Origin: Confluentibacter sediminis
Lineage (GTDB): Bacteria > Bacteroidota > Bacteroidia > Flavobacteriales > Flavobacteriaceae
Direction: 5' to 3'
Assembly: GCF_003258355.1 (NCBI RefSeq)
Contig: NZ_QKPO01000001.1
Coordinates: forward strand, 345,717 to 409,716
Length of the DNA: 64,000 bases
The notes beneath the pieces were generated by a model that worked only from the letters and a program-made list of their open reading frames with translations, did not search any database and was not told the origin of the DNA. Each line of letters begins with the position of its first letter. Positions within the stretch are counted from its first letter, which is position 1. Below are positions 56,072 to 63,992 of the stretch, in pieces. Made by a program: the position numbers and the translations under genes.

Positions 56072-57514
56072 ATGACAAAAAAGACTACAAAAAAAATTAT
56101 TCAATCTGAATTCAAGCTTGCTGAAGAAAACTTGGAATTTTGTTGGAACTTTTTGTCAGACTTAAAAGCTCTATCATATCACGACAACAACTTTGTCGAC
56201 AGACTATTGAAATTTCAAGAAACTCTTGCCACAACAATTTTCAGACTACAGTCAATAAGAAACAATATAATTTCAGAAGAGAAGAATTATATTAAGAAAA
56301 AAGACAGTTACAGCTATGATTGGTTCCGATCAAAAATGAAATTATTATCGAATTTCAAAAAAGGAATTGATTCAGTTGTGAATATGTCTAAATCTTTTGG
56401 AGACGCTTTTGCCTATTTCTTCTATCAATTCGATGAGGAATTATTGTCCAAACATTTAAATCATCAAAGAATAATAAATGATACCGCTGATATTGGCAAA
56501 AGAGGTGAACTTGAGTTCATAAAAAACATTAAGCATATAGAAGGACATTTCACTTTATTTCACGATATCACAAACACTTTACGATATGGAGATTTTAGCT
56601 TTATAAATCTTAAGACGCTCAAAGTTGAAAAAATTGGCGAATTGAAAACCCAAAAAGTAGACTCTCAAACTTTAAACTTAAGCCTAACATATTTTAAAAG
56701 GGATGACATAGATAAAAAAAACAAACCTCTTGAAAATCTCGAATTAGAAAAAACAAGAAATGGAAGGCAGATTCTTGGAATGGCAAACCTGTTATTTAAT
56801 GAAAAAGGAGAAAATGATAGAAGAAAGAAACTCGAAAATCCAACATATTCAAAAGAAATAGAAAAGTTGCTAAAATCATCAAGAGTAAACCAAAGCAAAT
56901 ATATTCAAGTAAGTGAGGGTCTTGTATTTATTTCATTAAAGTCCCGAAAAACAAGCTTATACAATAATATTTTTCATAAGGATTTCACCAAATATGGAGT
57001 TAATGACACCTTCAAGGAAATATATGTTAAGGCTGTTAAAAAATTAATCAAAAAAGAATCAAAGAATAATGGAATTATAATCGGACAGTTATTATACAAT
57101 CCAGATTTGACTGATAAAAATACTCCAGGAACTGTTCCTTTATTTTGGCATCCAATAGACAGTAATGAGTTAAAGCAAATGTATTTTTTAAACACAATTG
57201 TTGTTTCTCTATTCAATCCTATTCACTTGATTGAAGATATTGAAAAATTGGGATATTTTGTTGATAGTAAATATTCAGATAAGAAAAGAGAAGATGTAAA
57301 ACCGACTAAAGGAATTGATAGATTTGACTTATTTATTTCTTACATTATTAACTTTTTAATGACTGAATCGTTTGTTATAAAATCTATTCAAGAAATTGAC
57401 AAAGAATATGGAAAAGGAATAAATGGACAAGGTGCCCAAATATTAGTAAAACTGCAACAAAAATTTGATATAATACCAGCTGCTAACAATGGTAACCGTT
57501 GCACAAGCCTATAA
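56072..57514 (+). CDS. Putative PD-(D/E)XK-type nuclease (cassette D)
   Basis: ATG 56072 is preferred. The earlier ATG at 56018 lies in the type B repeat and would translate it. The 480-residue protein has a helical N-terminus (1-135) and then the candidate catalytic region RGELEF (E146), YGDFSFI (D174) and EKIGELKTQ (E190-x-K192), spaced as in restriction-endonuclease-like folds. The rest is not recognised. The last ~10 residues (NNGNRCTSL) are encoded by the junction itself, as often happens in integron cassettes. A role as a stand-alone defence nuclease is plausible but inferred from motifs only. Confidence 0.5.
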   Translation: MTKKTTKKIIQSEFKLAEENLEFCWNFLSDLKALSYHDNNFVDRLLKFQETLATTIFRLQSIRNNIISEEKNYIKKKDSYSYDWFRSKMKLLSNFKKGIDSVVNMSKSFGDAFAYFFYQFDEELLSKHLNHQRIINDTADIGKRGELEFIKNIKHIEGHFTLFHDITNTLRYGDFSFINLKTLKVEKIGELKTQKVDSQTLNLSLTYFKRDDIDKKNKPLENLELEKTRNGRQILGMANLLFNEKGENDRRKKLENPTYSKEIEKLLKSSRVNQSKYIQVSEGLVFISLKSRKTSLYNNIFHKDFTKYGVNDTFKEIYVKAVKKLIKKESKNNGIIIGQLLYNPDLTDKNTPGTVPLFWHPIDSNELKQMYFLNTIVVSLFNPIHLIEDIEKLGYFVDSKYSDKKREDVKPTKGIDRFDLFISYIINFLMTESFVIKSIQEIDKEYGKGINGQGAQILVKLQQKFDIIPAANNGNRCTSL

Positions 57515-57736
57515 ATTATAAAAACAGACTTCTATAACTGCCTTTTGAGGCAGTTTCTTTTTTAGGTCGCTTCCCTGCTGTGGAAAGTTTTTGACTTACC
57601 AAAACCATTGCCATTAACAATACGATTATGGTTGTTTTAAGTCTGTTGGATAGCTTGTTGAAAAGTAATATATTGCGTATGTAAACGATATGGCTGCAAT
57701 AATAGGATTGGTGTTTGTTGGGGTTGTGTGGGGGTT
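57482..57736. repeat. attC-like junction, type B (cassettes D/E)
   Basis: The left box GCTAACAATGGTAACCG-TTGCACAAGCC begins at 57482. The right box GGTTGTGTGGGGGTTG ends at 57737. The consensus right box of the family, GGTTATACAAGTGTT, is inverse to AACCGTTGCACAAGCC with few mismatches. The interior holds a terminator, a CTGTGGAAAGTTTTTGACTT block, and an AAGTAATATATTGCGTATG-type AT block that recurs in every copy. Confidence 0.65.
57536..57563 (+). terminator. Intrinsic terminator inside type B junction
   Basis: AACTGCC (57536-57542) and GGCAGTT (57549-57555) form a 7-bp stem with loop TTTTGA, followed by TCTTTTTT. The same hairpin occurs in three other type B junctions. Confidence 0.85.
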
Positions 57737-57764
57737 GTATGCAATTTGAAAATCGAACTCTGAA

Positions 57765-58223
57765 TTGAAAATTATCAAATACATAAAGTCAGAATATAAA
57801 GGTTGGTTAATGGGACTTCTAATGCTCCCATTTATTATTGGATTTGAAAAATCGTTCTCTGAATTAGACTTAATCTCTGAACTAGACAATTTGACTATCA
57901 TTTTAAGAATTTTATGTTTGATTTTTGTCGCCAGCTTTTTTGTTTTCATAATGTTCAGTGGCGAATTTGAATTCCACGAAAGACTTGGCGGAACGGAATA
58001 TGAGCCTGAAGATTTGAACCGATTTAAACAGAATTTAAAAAAATCACTGTCAGTTTACTCAATTGCTTTACTGATTTGGGTTATTGCAATTCTGATAATA
58101 ATTTTCAACTTTGGGAATACAGAAAGTATATGGAAAATGATATACTTGTTGATTTTTCCAATAGTTTTTATCGGATTAATGATTTATGTATTTAACAGAA
58201 TAAAAATTGCACAAAGCCCATAA
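57765..58223 (+). CDS. Small membrane protein of unknown function (cassette E)
   Basis: The start is TTG at 57765, the only start before the first hydrophobic segment, because an in-frame stop precedes it at 57747. The 152 residues contain four hydrophobic helices: ~14-27, ~45-66, ~99-117 and ~124-143. A charged loop (EFEFHERLGGTEYEPEDLNRFKQNLKK) lies between the second and third. No family was recognised. The C-terminus IKIAQSP is encoded by the left box of the next junction (TTGCACAAAGCCC), indicating that the original cassette end has been shortened. Confidence 0.6.
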   Translation: MKIIKYIKSEYKGWLMGLLMLPFIIGFEKSFSELDLISELDNLTIILRILCLIFVASFFVFIMFSGEFEFHERLGGTEYEPEDLNRFKQNLKKSLSVYSIALLIWVIAILIIIFNFGNTESIWKMIYLLIFPIVFIGLMIYVFNRIKIAQSP

Positions 58224-58546
58224 ATTATAAAAAAACAGACTTCTATAACTGCCTTTTGAGGCAGTTTCTTTTTTTAGGCTTCCCTGCTGTGCTAAGTTTT
58301 TAACTTCCCAAAACCATTGAAATTAATAATAAAACCCTGCTGTGAGAAGTTTGTAACTTCTCACCCTACTTTTTGAAGTTTGTTATGTGCTGTGCAAAGT
58401 TTTTGACTTACCAAAACCATTGAGATTAACAATAAGATTATGGCTATTGTAAGGCCGTTGGATAGCTTGTTAAAAAGTAATATATTGCGTATATAAACGA
58501 TATGGCTGCAATGGGGGTGGGTGTTTGTTGTGGTTATACAAGTGTT
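58206..58546. repeat. Expanded attC-like junction, type B (cassettes E/F)
   Basis: This junction is longer than the others (about 340 bp). The block GCTGTGCTAAGTTTTTAACTTCCCAAAACC is repeated downstream as a diverged copy (GCTGTGCAAAGTTTTTGACTTACC), with a GTGAGAAGTT-TGT-AACTTCTCAC hairpin (about 58344-58366) between them. It ends GGTTATACAAGTGTTAGCT. A partial duplication inside the junction explains the extra length. Confidence 0.6.
58247..58275 (+). terminator. Intrinsic terminator inside type B junction
   Basis: Stem AACTGCC/GGCAGTT, loop TTTTGA, then TCTTTTTTT. Confidence 0.85.
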
Positions 58547-58577
58547 AGCTGTAATTAATCCCAGAACGCACCAACAA

Positions 58578-59075
58578 ATGAAATCATTGAAAGATACCAT
58601 TAGAGAAGAATTACGAAAACAATTAATTGATTCAGAAGACCAATTTCATATTATAATTCTCTTTGAGAAATCTAATGATGTTCCTGATTTTTTAATAACA
58701 GAAGGAAAATGGAATCCTTCGGAATATAAAGGATATTGGCAAAGAGTAGATAATCCTAATTTCGATTTTGAACAAAAACACGTGCATATAGCAAAACAAA
58801 AGCACATAAATACAAAAGCAAAACAAGTTTCTTGGAATGAAGATGGAACTAGACACGATAAAAAATCATTCAATGATAATTTTAACGGAATGGAAAAAGC
58901 AAAAACTATCGCACGAAATGTTTTGAATCTATCAAATGATATCACATTGGAAAATTTGACAGATAATAGCAAAGGTCTTTTATTACTAGAAAGTGTTCAA
59001 ACTCTTCCAGAACAAAGTAATGTTTATATTTTTAAAGCAATAAAAGAAAATAATACGAGAGTTATTAAAAGTTGA
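58578..59075 (+). CDS. Hypothetical protein, first gene of two-gene cassette F
   Basis: ATG 58578 (MKSLKDTIREELRKQLIDSE) is chosen. The frame is open from 58521, but that part lies in the repeat. The 165-residue soluble protein has the distinctive stretch HVHIAKQKHINTKAKQVSWN, then DGTRHDKKSFNDNF and GMEKAKTIARNVLNL. This resembles a widespread small family that I know only as a DUF (possibly DUF6367); no function is known. It lies 16 bp before the next gene and probably shares its mRNA. Confidence 0.6.
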   Translation: MKSLKDTIREELRKQLIDSEDQFHIIILFEKSNDVPDFLITEGKWNPSEYKGYWQRVDNPNFDFEQKHVHIAKQKHINTKAKQVSWNEDGTRHDKKSFNDNFNGMEKAKTIARNVLNLSNDITLENLTDNSKGLLLLESVQTLPEQSNVYIFKAIKENNTRVIKS

Positions 59076-59091
59076 AATAATAGGATGTTTT

Positions 59092-59667
59092 ATGCTTAAC
59101 GAAAAAGAAAAGGAAAAATTTATTTCAATGAAAGTTGAAATAATTAATTTAAATATTTTAGCAAGTTGTTACATTAGAAAATTAAATCGAATTATATATC
59201 TATGGCAAAAAACAACACGTGAATTCGTTTTCGAGGAATACACATCAATGAGATATATGGAAAATGGAATAATCCTTCATTTAACAAATCTTGACGACCA
59301 AAGCTCAAATTATTCATTTAGAGCAATTTATAAAGAATTGAACAAATCATCAATTAATCAGAAAAAAATAAAACTACTAAACGATAAACTTAAGAAATTC
59401 AGACAAAAAATAAATCATATTAAAGTTAATCATAGAATAGATAGAATAGCTCATTTAAACTATGACAGCAGTCCAAATCTTGATGACTTTTTTGATTTTG
59501 ACAATTGTCTTCGACCTTTAATTTTCCAAGCTAATGAAATAGCAGATTTACTTTGGGGAGTTAAAGTAAACTACAAATTTAATTTAGGTAAACACGAAGG
59601 TATACTCGATTTTCGTGAAATAGCAGAAAAAAAGAAAGTAGATTTAGATAGTCAAAAAGGATATTAA
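59092..59667 (+). CDS. Possible AbiU2-like HEPN protein, second gene of cassette F
   Basis: This 191-residue helical protein carries HRIDRIAHLN (R115-x5-H121), an Rx4-6H motif of the HEPN superfamily placed after two long helices (KIKLLNDKLKKFRQKINHIK), reminiscent of AbiU2-type abortive-infection proteins. The similarity is weak and could be fortuitous. Its pairing with the upstream gene in one cassette would fit a toxin with a partner. Confidence 0.45.
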   Translation: MLNEKEKEKFISMKVEIINLNILASCYIRKLNRIIYLWQKTTREFVFEEYTSMRYMENGIILHLTNLDDQSSNYSFRAIYKELNKSSINQKKIKLLNDKLKKFRQKINHIKVNHRIDRIAHLNYDSSPNLDDFFDFDNCLRPLIFQANEIADLLWGVKVNYKFNLGKHEGILDFREIAEKKKVDLDSQKGY

Positions 59668-59677
59668 AATAATAACT

Positions 59678-59928
59678 ACAGCTAACACCGGTAGCCGTTG
59701 CACAAGCCCATACATTATAAAAAACAGACTTCTATGACTGCCTTTTAAGGCAGTTTCTTTTTTTAGGTCGCTTCCTTGCTGTGGAAAGTTTTTAACTTCC
59801 CAAAACCATTGGGATTAATAATAAAACCATTACAAGCCTATAGGATACATTGTTAAAAAGTAATATATTGCATACATAAACGATATAACTACAATAAGGT
59901 ATATATTTATTGTGGTTATACAAGTGTT
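59678..59928. repeat. attC-like junction, type B (cassettes F/G)
   Basis: The left end ACAGCTAACACCGGTAGCCG-TTGCACAAGCC follows the stop of cassette F. The right end GGTTATACAAGTGTTG starts cassette G. ACAGCTAACAC (59678-59688) is the exact inverse of the first bases of cassette F (58542-58552). Confidence 0.7.
59737..59764 (+). terminator. Intrinsic terminator inside type B junction
   Basis: Stem ACTGCC/GGCAGT, loop TTTTAA, then TTCTTTTTTTT. Confidence 0.85.
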
Positions 59929-59982
59929 GTAAACAATGCTGAAAAACTTTACGAATTAACTCATCAAACTATCGAATAATAA

Positions 59983-60900
59983 ATGAAATACGTAATAATA
60001 TCTTTAGTAATAGCAGCGATTATAGCAATTACTGCCTATATTTTGGATTTTACCAATAATAAATCAGATAAGATTTTTTTAATCATCGTTGTTTCATTGT
60101 TAATTCTCTGCGGACTCTTTTTTTCAATTAAAGGAGAAATATTCAAAGACAACGAATCTAAAGTTCAATCTGAATCACTTGCTAACACTAAACAAAACAC
60201 TGAAGAATTAAAAGAAAAATCTGAATTGATAATTTCAAATATCAATGAAAATTTAGAAAGATTAACCGTAATAAATGATAGTGTATCTAATTTAAACACC
60301 GCATTAACTTCAGTTGAAAAGGATTTAGCAAGACAATTAGAAGTTTTTAATAAAACTCTTACTCAAACAAAAGTATTTGAACAAAAAGTAAGCGAGCAAC
60401 TTAAATTAGAGAAAAAACGGTTTGAATTAGAAAGACCAGAGGTGGAAGTTGTTGCAACTTTGGAAAAGAAGCAAGGAAAAGAGGGTAATCATTATGGAAT
60501 TTTGTTCCAATTCAGGAATCTTGGAAAAAGAGTTGCTAAAGATTTTAATAGTGAAGCAATTATTGGAATTGCAAAAGACAAAAAGAATCTTGCTGAACAT
60601 TTTAAAATGGAGAGTTCGTTGGAGAACTTTGACATAACGCCTATGCAGGCTGGAGGAATAGAAATTAAAGTAAGAAGTAGCCAATCGATTAATTTGACAG
60701 GCATTGAAAATGACTTAAGTTTAATAGTTTTATTAAAATACACATATTCGGACGAGTTTTTAGGTAAAATAATTGAAAAAGAATATTATTATTTCTGGTA
60801 TGGGTTTAACAAAAGTGGAATGCTATTGCTCTCTGACAATAATGATGATTTAAGAAATAGGTTAGACCAATACATAAAAGACAATGGATTAAAATTGTAA
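59983..60900 (+). CDS. Membrane-anchored coiled-coil protein (cassette G)
   Basis: This 305-residue protein starts with two hydrophobic helices (YVIISLVIAAIIAITAYIL and IFLIIVVSLLILCGLFFSI) and continues with a long coiled coil (about 55-150, with heptads such as NTKQNTEELKEKSELI and LARQLEVFNKTLTQTK). The C-terminal domain (from RPEVEVVATLEK) is rich in beta strands and ends in a YYYFWYGFN segment. No family was recognised. An inner-membrane sensor or scaffold is a reasonable guess. It is the only gene in its cassette. Confidence 0.6.
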   Translation: MKYVIISLVIAAIIAITAYILDFTNNKSDKIFLIIVVSLLILCGLFFSIKGEIFKDNESKVQSESLANTKQNTEELKEKSELIISNINENLERLTVINDSVSNLNTALTSVEKDLARQLEVFNKTLTQTKVFEQKVSEQLKLEKKRFELERPEVEVVATLEKKQGKEGNHYGILFQFRNLGKRVAKDFNSEAIIGIAKDKKNLAEHFKMESSLENFDITPMQAGGIEIKVRSSQSINLTGIENDLSLIVLLKYTYSDEFLGKIIEKEYYYFWYGFNKSGMLLLSDNNDDLRNRLDQYIKDNGLKL

Positions 60901-60911
60901 AAAAAAGCACA

Positions 60912-61039
60912 GTTTACAACAACGTATTAATTAATTGCTAGTTCAAGCTTGTTTACGAAAATCCTTGTGGATTTTCTATTCGGTTTGTATTTGCTAAATT
61001 AGGTGCTTAAACACGCAACTAATCTTATACATCAACGTT
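60912..61039. repeat. attC-like junction, type A (cassettes G/H)
   Basis: It begins GTTTACAACAACG (end of cassette G), then TATTAATTAATTGC. The inner hairpin is GAAAATCC-TTG-TGGATTTTC. It ends CGCAACTAATCTTATACATCAAC followed by GTTGTGC. CAACG-TAT.AATTAATTGC is inverse to GCAACTAATCTTATA...CGTTG. This is the same family as at 7902 and 8536, about 52 kb away. Confidence 0.7.
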
Positions 61040-61066
61040 GTGCGTCATTATAAATAAAAATAAACA

Positions 61067-62179
61067 ATGAAAGATACTGAATCAACAGAAAAACAAATCT
61101 ATGAAGAACAAAAAATTGTAGATTTTGACACAAGAGAATTTACAATTGAATATATAACGGACAAATACTTGAATGGTGTAGATGAAGATGAAAATGAAAT
61201 TTATGTTCCTGAATATCAGCGTGAATTTGTATGGGATGAACAGAGACAATCTAAATTAATCGAATCAATTATTTTAGGACTTCCAATCCCACTTTTATTT
61301 TTAGCAGAAAATAAGGAAAAAGACAATAGATTAGAAATTGTTGATGGCTCACAAAGAATAAGAACACTAGCAGCTTTTATTAACAACGAATTGACTTTAA
61401 TTGGTCTAGAAAAACTAGACAAACTTAATGGATTTGACTTCAAAGACTTAAGTACTAGTAGGCAACGAAAATTTAAAAACACACCATTGAGAATGATTGT
61501 GCTTTCAGATAAGGCAACAGAGGATGTAAGGAATGAAATTTTTGAAAGAATAAATAGAGGAAGTGATTTACTTTTAGCAATGGAAAAGCGTAAAGGAATT
61601 TACAGAGGGATATTTAGAGATTTTATTTATGACATATGTGGAAAAAATAAGACGTTTAATGAAATAACAAAAGTTGACTCTAGACAAGGTAAACGCCAAG
61701 AAAAGGAAGAATTAATTCTCAGGTTTTTTGCTCTTTCAGACAACTACAAAAAATACCCTAGTCATCAAGGAATTGCAAAATATTTAGATGATTATTTAGA
61801 ATCTAAAAACAAACAATTTTCAGATTTAAAATATAAAAATACTACTGAGTTAAAACAAATTATAGCAAGTAATGACGAATTGAAAAAATACTATCAAAGA
61901 TTCTATAATATGGTAAAATTTGTAGATTCAAACTTTAAGTATGGTTTTTCAAAAAATCAATTACCTCAAGTTTCAAGAATTTATTTTGAGGCAATATCAG
62001 TTGGAACATCATTAGCTTTAGAACAAGAACCAGAATTGAAAGAAGCAAAAATCCCCACTGAAAAATGGATTAAATCACAAGAGTTTAAAAATGTGATTTC
62101 GGGGAAATACCATACTCATATTCCTAAAAGAATTAAAGAAAGGGTTGAATATGTAAGAGATAAAATTCTTGGGAAATGA
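61067..62179 (+). CDS. DUF262 (GmrSD N-terminal-like) protein, first gene of cassette H
   Basis: This 370-residue protein has the DUF262 ParB-like signature: YQREFVW (50-56), RQSKLIESIILGLPIPLLFLAE, VDGSQRIRTL (DGSQR 93-97) and FERINRGS (159-166). DUF262 domains bind and hydrolyse NTPs or act as nucleases in anti-phage systems such as GmrSD and SspE. The C-terminal half is helical. The DUF1524 nuclease domain of GmrD is absent. It overlaps the next gene by 4 bp (ATGA), so both products are made together. Confidence 0.85.
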   Translation: MKDTESTEKQIYEEQKIVDFDTREFTIEYITDKYLNGVDEDENEIYVPEYQREFVWDEQRQSKLIESIILGLPIPLLFLAENKEKDNRLEIVDGSQRIRTLAAFINNELTLIGLEKLDKLNGFDFKDLSTSRQRKFKNTPLRMIVLSDKATEDVRNEIFERINRGSDLLLAMEKRKGIYRGIFRDFIYDICGKNKTFNEITKVDSRQGKRQEKEELILRFFALSDNYKKYPSHQGIAKYLDDYLESKNKQFSDLKYKNTTELKQIIASNDELKKYYQRFYNMVKFVDSNFKYGFSKNQLPQVSRIYFEAISVGTSLALEQEPELKEAKIPTEKWIKSQEFKNVISGKYHTHIPKRIKERVEYVRDKILGK

Positions 62180-62814
62180 TTAGTGTTTGGACTGATTATA
62201 ATAATCGAGTTAAAGAAATTGACCTTTATTTCGAGTTTCTCAATGATTATAGTAATGATTCTGATGACTTGTTTAAAATTTTGAAAGCAAATGGTTTTCT
62301 TCTAATATATAACCTTATTGAATCAACTGTAAGAAACGGCTTAGAGGAAATTCATAGTTCATTCAATAATGACGTATTATCATATAGTGAAGTAATTGAT
62401 GAAATTAAATCCATTTGGATTGATTATAATTTTAAAAAATTTAAAAATTTTAGTGCAAAAAATATTGCTCTGGAAATAAATGAAATCGGTCAGGCAATAA
62501 TAAATGTTGGATATTCCGACTACATAGACCAAGTGAAAAGTGGTGATATTTCAGGTAATTTGGATAGGAGAAAAATAGAATTACTTGCGGATAGATATAA
62601 ATTCAAAAAAAACACTAAAATTAATGGAACTGATTTATTTAAAGTTAAAAATAATAGAAACAGACTAGCACACGGAGAAATATCATTTAAGGATTTAGGA
62701 AAGGCATATGATAAAAATGAACTTAATAGAATAAAAAGAGTTTGTGAATTGTATCTCAAAGAAATGCTATTAAAAATTGATAAATATATTCAAGAACAAG
62801 GCTATAAAAAATAA
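62176..62814 (+). CDS. MAE_28990/MAE_18760-like HEPN nuclease, second gene of cassette H
   Basis: This 212-residue helical protein has the HEPN signature NNRNRLAHGE (R161-N162 ... H166), with an N-terminal helix pair and FLLIYNLIESTVRNGLEEI, as in the MAE_28990/MAE_18760-like families, which often stand beside DUF262 proteins. The HEPN motif predicts RNase activity. The neighbour may act as antitoxin, sensor or co-effector. The ATGA overlap and shared cassette indicate a functional pair. Confidence 0.8.
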   Translation: MISVWTDYNNRVKEIDLYFEFLNDYSNDSDDLFKILKANGFLLIYNLIESTVRNGLEEIHSSFNNDVLSYSEVIDEIKSIWIDYNFKKFKNFSAKNIALEINEIGQAIINVGYSDYIDQVKSGDISGNLDRRKIELLADRYKFKKNTKINGTDLFKVKNNRNRLAHGEISFKDLGKAYDKNELNRIKRVCELYLKEMLLKIDKYIQEQGYKK

Positions 62815-62817
62815 CGA

Positions 62818-63057
62818 ACGCACAACAATGGAAGCCGTTGCACAAGTCTGCTGTGAGAAGTTTGTAACTTCTCACCCTACTTTTTGAAGTTTGTTATGTG
62901 CTGTGCAAAGTTTTTAACTTCCCAAAACCATTGCCATTAATAATAGGATTATGGCTATTGTAAGTCTGTTGGATAGCTTGTTGAAAAGTAATATATTGCG
63001 TATATAAACTATATGGCTGCAATGGGGGTTGGTGTTTGTTGGGGTTATACAAGTGTT
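62818..63057. repeat. attC-like junction, type B without the GCC terminator (cassettes H/I)
   Basis: It begins ACGCACAACAATGGAAGCCG-TTGCACAAG and ends GGTTATACAAGTGTTGG. The AACTGCC hairpin is missing. Instead it has GTGAGAAGTT-TGT-AACTTCTCAC (about 62853-62875), also present in the 58206 junction, followed by CCTACTTTTTG. ACGCACAAC is the exact inverse of the start of cassette H. Confidence 0.65.
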
Positions 63058-63069
63058 GGCAACATTAAA

Positions 63070-63714
63070 ATGCGAAAAAAAAAGGAACTTACAGAGAATA
63101 AAAAAAAGAACATTTTCTTTATAGTGTTTAGTAGTTTTCTATTAGTAGCATTATTATTCACTAATAAGAAAGAAAATTCCCTACATAAAAATAGTAAATG
63201 GACATTTGGAAAAGTAATCGATATTGTTCCTGGAAGGAACAAATACATAGAATACCAATACTATGTAAATGGTAATCTTTATGAAGGCTCGGATCCTTAT
63301 AATTATGGATGGCCTGAACATCATAGAACGGGTAAACCTGTTTTGAATAAATTCTACAATGTCGAATATGATTCATTAAATCCAAAATATGCAAAAATTT
63401 TCATAGAAAAAAAATCATATTTCGATTATGAATTACCTGAAATAAATGGAATCAAAACTAAGGGAATAATAGAAAATATATCATCTATTTCTGATAATTA
63501 CATAGACCTTTACATTAAATACAAAAGTTACAACAAGTACTTTTCATTCAGAAGTCGTTTTCATAAAGATAGTCTACCTTGCATTGACTATAGTAAATGT
63601 TTAGATTCCGAGATAGACTTAATGGTAGTCGAAAAATATCCAGAATTAAATGATGTATATTTCCAAAGTTATGACAGGACAACTAGGAGAATAAGTAAAC
63701 TGATAAATAAATAA
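63070..63714 (+). CDS. Membrane-anchored hypothetical protein (cassette I)
   Basis: ATG 63070 (MRKKKELTENKKKNIFFIVF) is chosen over 63013, which lies in the repeat. The 214-residue protein has one N-terminal membrane helix (NIFFIVFSSFLLVALLF) and a beta-rich outer part (GKVIDIVPGRNKYIEYQYYVNG, YNVEYDSLNPKYAKIF). The latter resembles DUF3592-like folds often seen in Bacteroidota immunity-like proteins. No firm family was assigned. Confidence 0.6.
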   Translation: MRKKKELTENKKKNIFFIVFSSFLLVALLFTNKKENSLHKNSKWTFGKVIDIVPGRNKYIEYQYYVNGNLYEGSDPYNYGWPEHHRTGKPVLNKFYNVEYDSLNPKYAKIFIEKKSYFDYELPEINGIKTKGIIENISSISDNYIDLYIKYKSYNKYFSFRSRFHKDSLPCIDYSKCLDSEIDLMVVEKYPELNDVYFQSYDRTTRRISKLINK

Positions 63715-63715
63715 C

Positions 63716-63964
63716 GTTGCACAACAAAGACGGTAACCGTTGCACAAGCCTATAAATTATAAAAACAGACTTTAATAACTGCCTTTTGAGGCAGTTTCTT
63801 TTTTTAGGCTTCCCTGCTGTGCTAAGTTTTTAACTTCCCAAAACCATTGAAATTAATAATAAAACCATTACAAGCCTATAGGATACCTTTGAAAAGTAAT
63901 ATATTGCATACATAAACGATATAACTACAATAAGGTATATATTTATTGTGGTTATACAAGTGTT
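63716..63964. repeat. attC-like junction, type B (cassettes I/J)
   Basis: It begins GTTGCACAACAAAGACGGTAACCG-TTGCACAAGCC and ends GGTTATACAAGTGTTACC. It carries the terminator and the AAGTAATATATTGC block. It closes cassette I and opens cassette J at 63962. Confidence 0.7.
63777..63805 (+). terminator. Intrinsic terminator inside type B junction
   Basis: Stem AACTGCC/GGCAGTT, loop TTTTGA, then TCTTTTTTT. Confidence 0.85.
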
Positions 63965-63992
63965 ACCAGCAAGCTTAAATACACACGCAACA

